Positions 13,201-25,332 of a stretch of DNA of 64,000 nt are shown here, in pieces. How positions within the stretch are numbered: position 1 is the stretch's first letter; each line of letters begins with the position of its first letter. The position numbers were made by a program, and so were the translations under genes. Source of the DNA: Synaphobranchus kaupii (lineage: Eukaryota > Chordata > Actinopteri > Anguilliformes > Synaphobranchidae); NCBI GenBank assembly GCA_029718625.1, contig CM056391.1, positions 20,311,218-20,375,217 of the forward strand, in the 5' to 3' direction. Under the pieces are notes generated by a model. It did not search any database and was not told the origin of the DNA. It saw only the letters and a list, made by a program, of their open reading frames with translations.

Positions 13201-16200
13201 ACAGAAATCATGTGGAGAGGGGTGCCTGAAAACCAGGTAGTTTTCAGTGCAATGCTATGCAGCCCCTCCAGGACCTTCACGCATGAACCCTGAGTCAGTC
13301 ACCTGGCACAATTATGTCTCCGTAGCCAAGAATGGAGAACTGCATCCCACACAGGTTCTGGGCCCAGGCCGAAAACCTCGGCACTCTCATGACCACAGGC
13401 AGCTGCAAAATATCACACAGATGTGCAGCTCCAGTTGAGAGAGAAAAACAGTCATGAAAGGAAAGTACTGAAACACTCCTGAAGCAAAATTTAAAAAGAA
13501 TAGCCTGGCACAATAAAAAAACAGAATGCCTTCTGGGAAACAATGCCAAATTGTGAGAAAATGCACGCATCAAAACACCAAGTGATTACAGTCCGTCCAA
13601 GTCCAATGGATCATTTTATGGACAAGCTTTGCTATAACTTTCATCCCGACAGCAGGTTTCATAAAGACAGTCATTTCAATTTGGCAGGCTGTCCGTGCAG
13701 ACACAAATGTTGCACAGTTGTATAAACTTTGGGTCTAGTTCCCTGTAATGCTTGGGACTTATGACTATCCTCCCCTCAAGTCTGCTCAGGAGGAGTTTTC
13801 TTTCTCAAAGAGGATCTTTCTGCAGTATATACTACATCTGCACTGCACCACAACATATTATACAAAATACACCTGGGAGTATAACAGTACCCTATTTAGA
13901 TGACCCGCATTGTACCACCCCAGTCTGGATAGAAGGTAAAAAAAATTATTTTTTGAAACTTCACTTGCTCACTTTTTGGGTGTTTAGGCCTGGTTTTTGC
14001 CCAATTTTTCTATTTGTTTCCTCTGTAAAGCATCTTTGTTACAGGTAAAAACACTATAGAAATAAAATTGAATTGAATACTCACTAGTTTAAAATATCAA
14101 TGGTCCTTAAGTTAGTGTTTTTCAATTGCAATTTACAATTAAAAGCAATTGTCATTAAAATGTTATGTTAGCGTTACTGTAAGTTATTTGGACTTATTTC
14201 TGTTTATTACAATTGCCTTATTGTGATGCTCTATATCTTGCAGTATCCATAATCTCTGTACTGCAACATTCCTTCATTTAAACATATACATATAATTACC
14301 TAGAATTCTATCATATTTCCATACTTGGGGCTATATTGCAATCCATAGTCAATAAGAGAAAATCATACTGACCATTACTATACTGGTGCGCACAGGTTTT
14401 TTATAATTAATAATTAAAAGAATCTACTAACTTTCACTGTCTTACACAAATTAAGGTAAAGATCATGCAATAATTATGATAAAACAAGGCTTCATAGAGC
14501 ATGTCATATGAGCATTATTAATTGTATAAAACAATGCTAAAATAGCAGTATAATACACTGCCCGGCCAAAAAAAAAGTCGCACACTGTAATATTTTGTTG
14601 GACCGCCTTTAGCTTTGATTATGGCGCGCATTCGTCGTGGCATTGTTTCGACAACCTTATGCAACGTCACAACAGTTATTTCCGTCCAGACTAATTTTTG
14701 GCCGAGATCTTGTATTGACGACGGGAGAGTCGAACCACTCCGTGAAGTCTTCTCCAGCACATCCCAAAGACTTTCAGTGGGGTTAAGGTCAGGACTCTGG
14801 TGGCCAATTCATGTGTGAAAATGATTCCTCATGCTTCCTGAACCACTCTTTCACAATTTGAGCCCGATGAATCTTGGCATTGTCGTCCTGGAATATGCCC
14901 ATTGATGGGATAACCTGGTCATTCAGTACATTCACGTACTCAGCTGACTTCATTTTATTGCTGCATAACGTTGCTGAGCCTAGAACTGACCAATTGAAGC
15001 AACCCCAGATCATAACACTGCCTCCAGAGGCTTGTACAGTGGGCACTATGCATGACTGGTGCAACTGCGACTTTTTTTTTGGCCGGGCAGTGTAATATTC
15101 CCAAACAGTTTGGTGTGTCCTCATATTTCAGGGACCCTGAAGGTTAATCATGTGCTTGTTTAAGTAGTACGCACTGCAAACACCATCGTACTGGGAGAGT
15201 CATGTGCTTGTTTAAGTAGTACGCACTGCAAACACCATCGTACTGGGAGAGTCATGTGCTTGTTTAAGTAGTACGCACTGCAAACACCATCGTACTGGGA
15301 GTCATGTGCTTGTTTAAGTAGTACGCACTGCAAACACCATCGTACTGGGAGTCATGTGCTTGTTTAAGTAGTACGCACTGCAAACACCATCGTACTGGGA
15401 GAGTCATGTGAGAGCTTTTTTTCTTTTGTTGCAAATGAGTTTAGAGAAGCTCTGCCTCCACTCCTACCACCCATAAAGAGAGCTAAGAGCCAGGCCTTAC
15501 TTTCTCATGGGGAGCTGTGGGTTCAGCAGGCACCTCCACCATGTTGCCACCGCTCTAGGACCAAACCCAAGTGAGATGTTTTTCAGTAAAATCAATCCAC
15601 ACGAACAGAGCAAAAGACTGACTGATAGGTTACTGTTAGTACAGTCACCATTCTATTCATAACTACACCAAAAAGGAGACAGCTTTTTTACGTAAAATGT
15701 TTTGCGGTTACCTTTTCCCCTGTAGACCCTGGACCAAGTGCAACTTGAACCATGATACTCACTCCGTTCTATTGCAGATAGACAGAAATATTCACAAAAA
15801 TGCCTATACTAATCACAAGCACTTCACTCCAAAACGGATGCAGGCATTGTAAATAGACCAATTTTACTATTCTTTTTCTTATCACTATAAAATGCCCCAT
15901 CATAAGTGTAGGCCTATCCCCTACACCAAATACAGCATCCAGGAACCTAAGACTTATTTTCAAATTCACTGCACACATTATTCAATTTAATGACTACGAA
16001 AACACAAGGAAAAAACATTTTATATACTCCTATAGATGCACAAATGCGTGTGACTCACTGGCGTAAAGAAAGGCGTGATGAAGACAAAAAAGACATCATA
16101 CAGAACCAGGAGGCTTAGAAGGATGACGCAGACCTGCAGGCAAAACATACAAGGAATGGCACAAGGAGATAAGGATCACGGTCAGGGGCATCATTTGGGT

Positions 16201-19200
16201 ATGGTAAGATATGGCAGTTAGTTTCATGGTGAAATTTCGTACTTTTACCAAATATTGATATATAATTCCTCCATCATGTCATAATTCATACCTAGTATCT
16301 AAAAAAATAGACAGGTAATACACAGGTAAATAGCAGTAGCTAGCTAGTTACAAAACTTATACCTTATAGCTATAACAAGGGATACCAAACAAATCTAAGG
16401 CGGCATTACTGCTAGCTGGATAGCAGAGAGCCTGGAGCTGGAATTAAATCTGATAGAACAGCGATTTATTCATTAAATGGTAATTGAATAAGAAAAGTAC
16501 AATAGTACTAACATTTCAAGAAAAAGTACAATAAGACATAACAGGGGCCTCACTGTCACATGAAGGTTTTACCTTAAAGTTTGACACAGTTATGGTCTTC
16601 ATGAAATTCAGACAGAATGCAATACCCAGGAGATCCTGCAAAATCCAGATCCACCTAAAATTAAATCAAATTTGAATTAAAGAGGATTTTGTAATCATGC
16701 TTAACCCTTACATGGAGCATAATAAATGAAATATACCAAAATAGTACAAAATGGTAGACGTTGTACGGCTGCTTATACTGACTAAGGGATTTGTGGTTTT
16801 GAATTCAGATAAATACAGTAGTCAATGAACCAGTAAGCAACCATTTAGACATAGCTAACCAAAATGCTTACAACAATATGCCTACAAAATATATTTTCTT
16901 GAGTCTGTCTAACTGAAAAAATCCAGACTAAGTTTCTGAGGTTTGTTTCCTGAAGACACGCCCACAGTCCTCCCACACAGCACAAGAGAAACAGGGCTGC
17001 ATTTGTTCAAACAGTACCTGTCCTCATTCCTGTACACCCCCCAGACCACAGCCACAGCAACGCTGACTGCAGCCAACAGCAGGGACCTCACAGAGAAATC
17101 TTTTCCAAGGCATGAGAAGCTGGAAAAAACATGACATTCAAATTATGCACAGGTCCAACAGAGCCATAGAAAGGTCAGTTTGAGCAAAACATGAATCAGA
17201 AATGAACTGCGCAGGTGAAACAAAGGGGAAATGTCTACTTGTGCTATTCATATTTGTAGTGCTAACAGAATTTAATTTATTTAAAAACTATCACTGAGTA
17301 ATAACAATGTGTCGTATTCTCTGAGAAAGAGATGAAACACATATTACTGGAATACAAAAAGGGCATAATGAATACACAAGTGCTCTTGATGTAGGTCCCA
17401 CGTACTTGCAGCTTCCACAACCAATCCTTTCCATGACTGCTTCCAAGCAGCTGTATAGGGCCATGGCAGAGGCAAGACAGAACACAGCAATGATGACGTA
17501 CACTGGAAATAAAAGAAGTCAAAGCACACTGACATGTTTCCATGGACAAATAGCATTGCTGATTGACTGACTGACTGACTGACTGACAGGCCAATCACAG
17601 GAAATACACACCGAGCCATGTGTAGAAGAAGTACATCAGAACCAACATGGTGCTCATCAGAGCCACAAAGATGATGACTTTGAGTGGAGAGTAAAGAGAC
17701 AAGTCACCACTGGAGCCTTTCCCCTCACAACTCCCTGGAGCTGTGCATTCATTCAGCCTGTCCCTGGAATGACACAGAAAACAACTCTTCCTCAGCATTA
17801 ACAATCCCTTCAACAAGAACTGTAAAACACTGTCAATCAAATTGAAAATAACCGTCCCCTCAATAAAACCAAACTTTTATTTATGAATTCCTTTTACATT
17901 TCAGTTGTTGGCCCATTACATTGATTCTCCATCAATTTTTGAATATTTGAATATTTTTTTATGATTTGCCTTTACATTTTATTTTTTGGCCCATCACAAC
18001 CGCCAAGAACCCGCACTGCCACACATGTCCTTTGAAAAATGTACAGCCAGCCTCTGCGTTGTGGCTAGCCCCCTCCCCCCCACCCATTATTACAACGACA
18101 TTTTTAAATAAACCGTAACAAGTGGCACTGAACTAAAGACAACCACCTTAGCTAGATGCTCCTCCTAGATGTCCCACCATTGATTTTTCAACCATGAGTA
18201 CTGTTTCACCTTTCAGAGATGCCACTCCAGTAGGCTCCCATAGCCACGGTAAAGATACTGAGAATCAACATGATGAGGAGGCTGATGTCAAACACAGGCA
18301 CCAGAGGAGCATACAGGCTCACTGCCATACCATCAGGAAATCTCTGAAAGAAGTGTAAGAATTAACAAAATAATATCGTATTGTGCATTTCAATGATTCA
18401 CTGATGAGCACATAAAGTATTATTAAAGTTTTGCAAATCAAGCAATTGATATTGATGGTATGTGCTAATCAGTATAATAAGTAAAGATCATAACTTGAAT
18501 TGATTTTTGTTTTAAAGAGGTCACCTGTTGTGCATCCAGAATGTCTCTGTATCTCATGAGTGCCAGAGGAATCTTGACTTTTCCATAGTCTGTCTCATTC
18601 GCTGAAGGAGTTAACTAGAATGCCCACGAAACAGTACATTTAGAATGTACATTCTTTTCTTTGGAATTTGGGGGGAAAAAATTATTCACAGCATCCTAAA
18701 GACAATAACTGTTCATTCAATCCGAGTAACATTCTTAGTAGCTGAGTATGTCAAATGATGTCTAAAAAATGAACATTTGTAATAGCCTTCTCCAACCGAC
18801 TACAGCAAATGCCTTCAGCATCAGAACTGTCTAAATCAACATCAAACCAAAAATAAATACAATACAGTATGCAAATGAGCATCTACCATGGTTGTTTTAC
18901 TGGCAATGAGGACAGCAAGGGCTCCTAGGTCTTGGGCAACCAAAGCTTTCTTAGTGATATCACACTCCCCTCTCATCACCACCACTGCCCTCCCTCTCAG
19001 TGCATCAGGGGCTACACCTGATCCACTACAGAGAAAGGTTGAGGTCAGGTTTACCAACTGATACTGCACCTACAAGGAGGCAGAAAAATACATATTGAAT
19101 TCTCAAACATTAAACAACATTATCATTTGTGTGATCCATTCACATCTACAATGAGTATAGTTGAAATATAATAAGTATATTTCGATCAATTTATGAGATT

Positions 19201-20174
19201 ATGTTAATCTTGTTCCCAATGTAAACCAAATTAGTGAAGACAGAACAATAGGTCGAATTTACAGAACAATAGTTTTATAACAAGTAGCTAAAGCTTTCAT
19301 TACTTTAAGCCAAGTACCAGTGAATCTCAATTTGAGTAAATCAGTCTTTAGAAATTAAGGGCATCATTATTTCGTCTGAGGGGTTGTTACATTGATTTTG
19401 CATTTAAATGATTTGACCCAATGTTAATTTCAAAGATTACAACTGTACAGTTACACCTAACGTCAAGCAATGTACAACAATGGCTTGACATGAAAGTATC
19501 AATAGTAGTTTACGAGTTTGTGCTTGACGAAACTTACTGCATTACTAAGAGACGTTGACAGTGTAGTCCAGGACGAATTGTAAACAAGGCAATACTCTTT
19601 CTCAGACGACCCATCCGAGACGTGCAAAATTGCTTCTTGGGAGTTCGCCTGAAAGGGAGAGTATTTGGTCGTACGTAATCCTTCAGATAAGTTACTTCCT
19701 TAATTTAAGGTAGCTACAACAGAGCAGGGACTTTTTAAGTAATACTTGGTAGTAACGTACAATTCTGTAGTAACGTTAACTAGCTAAGTTAATTACAACG
19801 AAAGCTTTCGATGTAGCTGCCCAGCTAAATTACATAAACTGTGTTTACCGTCTAACATCAGTTGGTGTTGTCGGAATTTACTTTCCCAAATAGACTGAGA
19901 ATGCATTAACGTTAGCCAAGTAACCAACGTTATTTTGCGTTAGCACCAATGTTAGCTAGCTATATATAGGCTATTCATTGTGTGCTTAAGCAAAACAATT
20001 CTCCTCATACTGCTAGCATTATGTCAAGCAGCTAAGCTTTTGATGCATCTGGTTCATGAATCAAATTTAAACAGTCACTTAGACAACTGGGTAACTACAT
20101 ATATTGCTAGCTAGCTAACTTACCTGTGAAAACATGTAAACGACATATAAAATAATCGTGAATTTTCTTGCCAT
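10245..20174 (-). CDS. sppl2a: Signal peptide peptidase-like 2A, 16 coding exons, 514 aa
   Basis: GxGD intramembrane aspartyl protease of late endosomes and lysosomes; the family cleaves type II membrane stubs such as CD74 and TNF. Exons: 20124-20174, 19538-19648, 18887-19069, 18525-18614, 18210-18343, 17612-17763, 17406-17502, 17018-17119, 16573-16654, 16059-16133, 15501-15554, 13303-13402, 13019-13099, 12487-12647, 11646-11679, 10245-10282; they sum to 1545 bases and stay in frame. In order: signal peptide ([17 protein letters not shown]); mature start with [10 protein letters not shown], which matches SPPL2A rather than SPPL2B; protease-associated domain about residues 50-150 with N-glycosylation sites; nine membrane helices; catalytic Asp347 in the YD motif (VLYDVFF); catalytic Asp406 in [13 protein letters not shown] (PAL 458-460). 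Human SPPL2A is about 520 aa. The last two exons are the least certain: the 34-base exon gives [11 protein letters not shown], and the tail then reads [12 protein letters not shown]. Confidence 0.95.
11646..11679 (-). CDS. sppl2a: sppl2a penultimate micro-exon (34 bases)
   Basis: CATCAG acceptor and ACAAG/GTTTGC donor frame a 34-base exon coding [11 protein letters not shown]. It continues the frame after GNTYE, at the position of the divergent cytosolic tail of mammalian SPPL2A. If it is skipped, exon 12487-12647 joins 10282 in phase 0 and the tail becomes [16 protein letters not shown], so the splice choice sets the C-terminus. Confidence 0.6.
13126..13237. repeat. Tandem duplication, 2 x ~56 bp
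   Basis: Two adjacent near-identical units, each with CAGAGTCAATGAT and GGAGAGGGGTGCCTGAAAAC, sit in the sppl2a intron just before the GYGD exon. Confidence 0.85.
13750..14085 (+). repeat. LINE-type 3' tail fragment
   Basis: The end reads CTGTAAAGCATCTTTGTTAC then ATAGAAATAAAATTGAATTG, the usual 3' terminus of fish L2/CR1-type LINEs. A similar tail lies at 59040-59125. It lies inside an sppl2a intron and has no coding part. Confidence 0.6.
14556..15092 (-). mobile_element. Shortened Tc1-like transposon with transposase remnants
   Basis: The ends are inverted repeats of about 28 bp starting CACTGCCCGGCC, flanked by TA on both sides (14554-14555 and 15093-15094). The minus strand carries the C-terminal half of a Tc1 transposase: [10 protein letters not shown], then [11 protein letters not shown] with a catalytic Asp of the DDE triad, then a frameshift before [14 protein letters not shown]. 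The N-terminal DNA-binding half is missing, so this is a non-autonomous derivative. It lies in the sppl2a intron between 13402 and 15501. Confidence 0.92.
15148..15403. repeat. Minisatellite, 5 copies of a 50-52 bp unit
   Basis: Units start TCATGTGCTTGTTTAAGTAG at 15148, 15200, 15252, 15302 and 15352, ending before 15404. Copies are almost identical and differ mainly by one GA dinucleotide, giving 52, 52, 50, 50 and 52 bp. The array begins about 55 bp beyond the Tc1-like element and ends about 100 bp before the sppl2a exon at 15554. Confidence 0.97.
17563..17587. repeat. (TGAC)n microsatellite
   Basis: Six perfect TGAC units lie in the short sppl2a intron between the exons at 17502 and 17612, only about 25 bp from the downstream exon's edge. 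Confidence 0.95.
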
Positions 20175-20270
20175 AGTGGCAATGGCACATCCGGGACAAC
20201 AGATGTTTCGTGTACGTGCTTGTTTAAAGCTGTCAGTATTTCTGTCTAAGAATAAAGTTTAGTTAATGAG
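20175..20270 (-). promoter_or_regulatory. sppl2a: sppl2a 5' flank / promoter region
   Basis: Sequence immediately upstream of the sppl2a start. It is moderately GC-rich near the ATG, with no clear TATA box; the position is the only strong argument. AACGTTAGC-type words crowd the first intron (19720-20120). Confidence 0.4.
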
Positions 20271-20749
20271 TGGCTTTAAAAGCCAACTAGCCAACCAGTT
20301 GTTTCCAAATTGCCCAGCTCGCGTCATTGCTTCATTGTTGAAGCAAAAAGTTTCTCACTTCCTGTTCCGTTCGTCGCCTCCATTACACAGACTGACATGC
20401 TGTCTTGAATTTGCTACCCATTTATTTTTTTGTGAATACGAGTTGATGCATCCACTCAGTTATCAAGAATAGATTTCTTCTCTTTCATGGACAAGAATCC
20501 CTTATGATCTGTCATCTGATTCCTTATTCCTCATGGCTCTACCAATAGCTATAATATTGGGAGTAATTTTTCACATTATCATTGGAGTATTGTTTCACAG
20601 TGGAGTATTCAAAAACAGTGCATGTAACTATCAGATATTACAGGAATGTCAACTAAAAAAATGACACGTTTCTTCATTCAACTGGAGTCTGAAATATGGA
20701 TAGAAGTGTCCACTGTATGCATACTATGGAATTATTATTATTATTTGTT

Positions 20750-21708
20750 ACGGTTCCGAGTATGAACTGGACCCAAATGCACGACTCAGCACACAGGAAG
20801 TTTCAATAACTCCAATAATTTATTGCTTCTACCAGAATTCCTCCTGAAGCATAGGGAGAACACATAATTAGACAGACAACCAGGGATGGATTTAGCAGGG
20901 GATCAGCGGGAATGGGAGAGGCCAGGGACTGGATGGTGGCAGGAATCCGGGCTGGTTGAGCAGAGGAGCGGGGAGCGGGAGACAGGGCAGAGTGGAGTGG
21001 CACGAACAGCTGCAGGTTAGCAGAGCTGGAGCACCGGCTGGATGCACACACAGCAGCAGGTTGGCAGAAGCAGCAGCACAAGCAGGATGCACGCACAGCT
21101 GCAGGTTAGCAGAGCTGGAGCACCGGCTGGATGCGCCCACAGCAGCAGGTTGGCAGAAACAGCAGCACAAGCAGGATGCACGCACAGCTGCAGGCTGGTA
21201 GACTTAGAGCAGACAAAAGTTAGTACAGCGAGGCAGGACAGAATGAACAGCGTGTTTATGCCGTTCCTGCCGAGAGCTGATTAAAGCTGGATAGGGCTGG
21301 AAACAGCGAGTTAAGCCTGAATACAAGACGAAGGCTTTTAAAGCAGGCAAAACAGGACTAGATACAATGTATCCACGAGACAAAGACCAGAGTGTTACCA
21401 CAAAGAGACTTAACGAACTGGCCCAGGACAAAGAACACCGGGTGACTAAATACAAACGTTAACAAGTATCAATTAAGTGCCGCGTGCAAATGTATGCGTG
21501 AGTGATTAACGGAGCAGAGAGTGTGCAGAATGCATGCGGAGAGAAGGAAAGGGATAGGCGGATAAAGAGTAGTGGAACAGAGTGACATGAAAGGGAAAAC
21601 CACGCCCAGCCTGCAGCACGAGGGAAACAAACAGGAATACAAACAACACGATACGAGAGGGAACAGGTAAAACACGGGACACAAAAGGACGGGAGTGAGA
21701 GCATCACA
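20750..21708. mobile_element. Interspersed element inserted in a (TTA)n microsatellite
   Basis: TTA repeats lie on both sides (20731-20745 and 21709-21742). The insert begins TGTTACGGTTCC and ends GCATCACA, so it has TG...CA ends like a solo LTR, and the flanking ATTAT could be a 5-bp target duplication, although the microsatellite makes that ambiguous. It is GC-richer than its surroundings and holds no intact coding frame. Confidence 0.55.
21007..21200. repeat. Higher-order tandem repeat: 89-bp unit built of two ~44-bp half units
   Basis: CAGCTGCAGGTTAGCAGAGC starts at 21007 and again at 21096, with a truncated third start at 21185. Each unit divides into two related halves, one with GCTGGAGCACCGGCTGGATG and one with GCAGCAGCACAAGCAGGATG. 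Because 89 is not a multiple of three, the long ORFs across it are by-products of repeat composition. Confidence 0.9.
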
Positions 21709-21744
<36 letters not shown>

Positions 21745-22984
21745 TAATTAATTACAACATCAGTTGGTGCGAGAAATTAATAAATTTTCAGTTTTTTGCA
21801 TCAAAACACTAATTTTGACACAGTTCATATTTTGAAGATTTGTATTAACTGTGCAAATGATAAATTGAATGAAATGCTACTTTTTAAAAATGCAATTTTG
21901 AATATAAACATAAACATATTTTATCCTGAGAAAATTGAGAAATGTTATCATAATATGGACAGCTAGCTACTTCAGTAGCTGATATGCACAGTCCATCATT
22001 CAAAATACAGTGTAATCTAAAAATTTCAGGCCTGAACAGAAGTCAGAGACATCAAGGAGGCTGAAACATTGAGATCCTTCAACCCAGGACTGAAGACTAT
22101 TTGACAGAATATACATTTGAAACCTGTCTACATACATGTCTAATAAAACATTTAAACAATGTAGCCTACATTAAAAAGGGCAAGTAAAATATTGGTTCCA
22201 CTAAAAATGCCACCATCTGATAAATGCATTGCGCCATGATTCAGCAAAAACACAAAATAGATTTCCAAACATCAAATCTGTAGGCACAAACATCAAAGTC
22301 ATCATTCTGTTGTTCATCAAGTATTAGGATCATTATTCACTTTTTAACAATATTTTCTTTTTTCAGTGCAACATCAGAATGCCATATGTCACTAGCAAAA
22401 CAGGGATGGATTTACAGAAGTTCAGTTATTGTGCGATTTTTAAATATTAATTTAACAGCATCTGAAACGTTCTGCTTTTCAGAATATGGCAGTGAAAAGG
22501 ATGCCTCAGTTGATGGTCATCTTCACAGGCTTCCACAAAGACCACAACTTCAATGAATAAAGTACAATTAAAAATAATAATAATTATCAATAGAAATTAT
22601 AATAATGATGATGAGAATGACACATATGGTCTTATAAAGTGAATATAATAAATATAAAAAATGTAAATTGGTTTATAATGATCTTTGTCACTCACTGTCC
22701 CTAAGACGATGGCAGGCAGCTATATATTGTGCTGCCAGGTCACAGCACATCCTCTCCTCTCCTAAGAGGATGGGAGTTTTTGGATGTCTTAAATTTTTTG
22801 ATTGAGGGTATCTCTGATTTATTTTGGGAAAATATTTATTTCTGATTTGATTGTATTTTTCGCATTTTGTGATAAAGTGCCGCTCCATCTCAACTTAGTT
22901 GAGATGGCAATGTCTGTTGACTCTATGACGGTCACTCTGATCAAGCTGTCCTCTTCCCCTGGCCCTGCCTCACCCACCACAAAC

Positions 22985-23035
22985 ATAATTGTCGCTTTGG
23001 ATAAAAGCGTCTGCTAAATGACTGTAATGTAATGA
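22985..23035 (+). repeat. SINE 3' tail fragment
   Basis: Carries the fish SINE tail words GCTTTGGATAAAAGCG and TCTGCTAAATGACTGTAATG with no polymerase III head nearby, so it is a 5'-truncated or decayed copy. Confidence 0.7.
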
Positions 23036-23382
23036 CTGCCCCTCACCCTTACTCTGGGGCCGCGACCACTGGATGTTGATGGCTACAGGATGAACTGAGC
23101 AGAATTACAAAATTATGATTTAGAATTATTTTATGAAAATGAACAGTGGTCAAATTTACAGAGCAATAGCTAAGATTACTTACTTATATGCTTTGAGCAT
23201 GTAATGTAGTCTCCATTTACATGATCAAGTTTTGGTCAAACACGATAAATAGACTATTGTCAACAATAAACAAACATCACGACAATAGACAGCTATCGAT
23301 AGCTGCTACGTTATGGGAAGGATGTTCTTTGTCTTATCTGTTCTGTAGTTACTTTGACGTTTCTCTATGCACTTATTGTATG

Positions 23383-23430
23383 TCACTTTGGATTAAAGCG
23401 TCTGCTAAATGACTATAATGTAATGTAATG
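23383..23430 (+). repeat. SINE 3' tail fragment
   Basis: A second headless copy of the same tail (CACTTTGGATTAAAGCGTCT followed by GCTAAATGACTATAATG), about 400 bp after the first. It immediately precedes the long inverted repeat. Confidence 0.7.
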
Positions 23431-23484
23431 GGCACTATTTTTATAATGATTTTGTTACCTCCTCGGCTGAAAACATCTTGCTAA

Positions 23485-23754
23485 TGAGTAAGGGCAGAAA
23501 AATACCTCACGCAAATAGCTACGCGAACGTGGACGCTTCGAGCTACGCAAACAGTTTTTCTTTTGACATTTGTGAAAGACAAACCAGAGGAAAGCACAGA
23601 TCAAACAAGAAAGTTGTTTACTGTTGTTGCTGCTATAGCGTCCCTTGCTGCAACGCTCTGGCTTGTCTTTCACAAATGTCATGGCAAAAAAAAAACACGT
23701 AGTTCGAAGCGTCCATGTTTGCGTATTTGCGTGAGGCATATTTCGGTCCTAAGC
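23485..23754. mobile_element. Foldback / MITE-like long inverted repeat
   Basis: The left arm (CTCACGCAAATAGCTACG ... GACATTTGTGAAAGACAAACC) is matched in reverse complement by the right arm (GGCTTGTCTTTCACAAATGT ... GCGTATTTGCGTGAG). Each arm is about 100 bp with some mismatches, around a loop of roughly 60-80 bp. It has no coding capacity. No target-site duplication was recognised. Confidence 0.85.
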
Positions 23755-24197
23755 TAAAATAAGAATTTACCTGGAAGCCTGCCCACATGGCCTGGCCATG
23801 TCAATCAAATGAGCAGGAACCGCCCATTCATGATGTTTACACCATTTTAGCTGTTTCTGGCTTTAAAAATGGCGGCGGGATGTCAACAGTGTAACATTAA
23901 AAACATTAACAAAAAAACACTTATGAGGTAGGAAATACATTCAACATGTTTATTAGACCACAAGGACACATACAATGTTTTTTGGGGAGAAAATTTGAAT
24001 GAGTTGTTTACAATGAAACTACATAGTATACCTTTAACAAAAAACTTTTTTTTTTTTAAAGATAAGATGAGAAATATTATTTTTGAAATGTGATACCATT
24101 ACTTTTACATCAAGCCACCCAGTCATCTTTTCATTTAATGTGATTTTGGAATAAAACAGAGTAAATTGAATACATACAAAATAAACTTTTCTTCCAG

Positions 24198-25332
24198 TCA
24201 TTCTTGGACACTATCGGCTCCATGACCATAACCACCTTTTGATTTCATTTGAGCTTGAACAGATTCCACCTTTACAAGAAAAAAATGTTGCTTTAACGAC
24301 AAGTAAAATTCCCACTTAAAACAGATTTTTTTATTGAGAGGGTAGTGAAACAGACAAAATCAACACAGAAAAAAATAATTTAGGGGCCATTAATACAGAC
24401 ACAGTCTTACAAATATTTAAGAAACATTAATATCCATTTAGAAAACTGAATTGGATATTCCATCAGAAACTTACAGTATATATTGAAAATATACTTACAG
24501 CTAAAAATCCCAAACCCATGTCCCCCGATCCCACATGTGTGGTGTGGACAAAATTTGTAGGCTCTCCAATCATAGAACAGTCAATTTGCCGTCGCCTTTT
24601 CTGCAATTTATAAGGATAAAACGGACAAAACTGCAATTATCTAGATTTGGAAACATGCAATACATGATACCTGATACACATTTAAGCACATTTCAAAAAT
24701 TATGCAGAATTGTACTCATAGGTCTCATCACTGCAACTTCCTGCATCAATTCTAGAGAGCACAGACAATCAAACTCTCCTCTGAAGAATGTTTTGCCAGC
24801 AACCTCTTCACTGTCCAATCCACTAGCTGAGCCATCACTGGCAGTCAGGATTTGATACCAGAATGCAGGGAGAATCACTTCACTGAAAACTAGTTTTTAC
24901 GCAGGATGCCCCACTCTACAGCCTCCTGTCAACCAAAGGTTGGTTCTTAGAAAAAACAAGAACTGCTCTCCTGCACTGGGCTGTCTACCTTCTTTTTTTA
25001 GACTACTGTAAACAGAACAATATGATTTATACAATGTATTTAATTACTTTACGCACTTAGTGAGAAACATAGTCATGCAAATTTTATAACCACAAATCAA
25101 AGGAGTATATATTATACAGCAGTGCAGTTGTGTTGCAGTGTGTGAACTCACTCAATATGCACACATGCCCATTTTTCTATCATACATCCTGAAACTATAA
25201 ACCCATTAAGATATTTTAACCAAAGAAAGCACGGATTCACACAAGCATGATTCCAATGCATTCAACAAGTGTACTTACTGGCTGTGGTTGCTCTGCAATC
25301 CAGCAACTGATACAGACCCAGAATTCAGTCAT
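24198..25332 (-). CDS. cdc42se2: CDC42 small effector 2-like protein, 3 coding exons, 75 aa
   Basis: Small CRIB-domain effector that binds GTP-CDC42 at membranes and affects actin. Exons 25279-25332, 24499-24600 and 24198-24269 total 228 bases, all in phase 0, with consensus splice sites (CCA/GTAAGT, TTGCAG/AAAAGG, GCT/GTAAG). Exon 1 reads [18 protein letters not shown], the family N-terminus. Exon 2 has a basic stretch, then the CRIB core [16 protein letters not shown]. Exon 3 ends with QMKSKGGYG, typical of CDC42SE2. Human members are about 79-84 aa. Oddities: the usual CC palmitoylation pair is CW here (Cys10 kept, position 11 Trp), and two arginines of the basic stretch are Gln and Cys (KRRRQIDC). 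It may be a divergent paralogue. The gene is too split to appear as a long ORF. Confidence 0.9.

Noticed and set aside
15148..15403. CRISPR-like array
   Set aside because: Units are contiguous identical repeats with no unique spacers, in a vertebrate intron: a minisatellite.
10245..20174. Assignment as SPPL2B because nmrk2 is nearby
   Set aside because: The mature N-terminus (QEAILH), PA region and tail position match SPPL2A more closely, and bloc1s6/slc30a4 linkage supports it.
20803..21284. Cys/Ala- or Gln-rich repeat proteins on both strands
   Set aside because: Products of an 89-bp tandem repeat whose length is not a multiple of three; the frames shift between copies.
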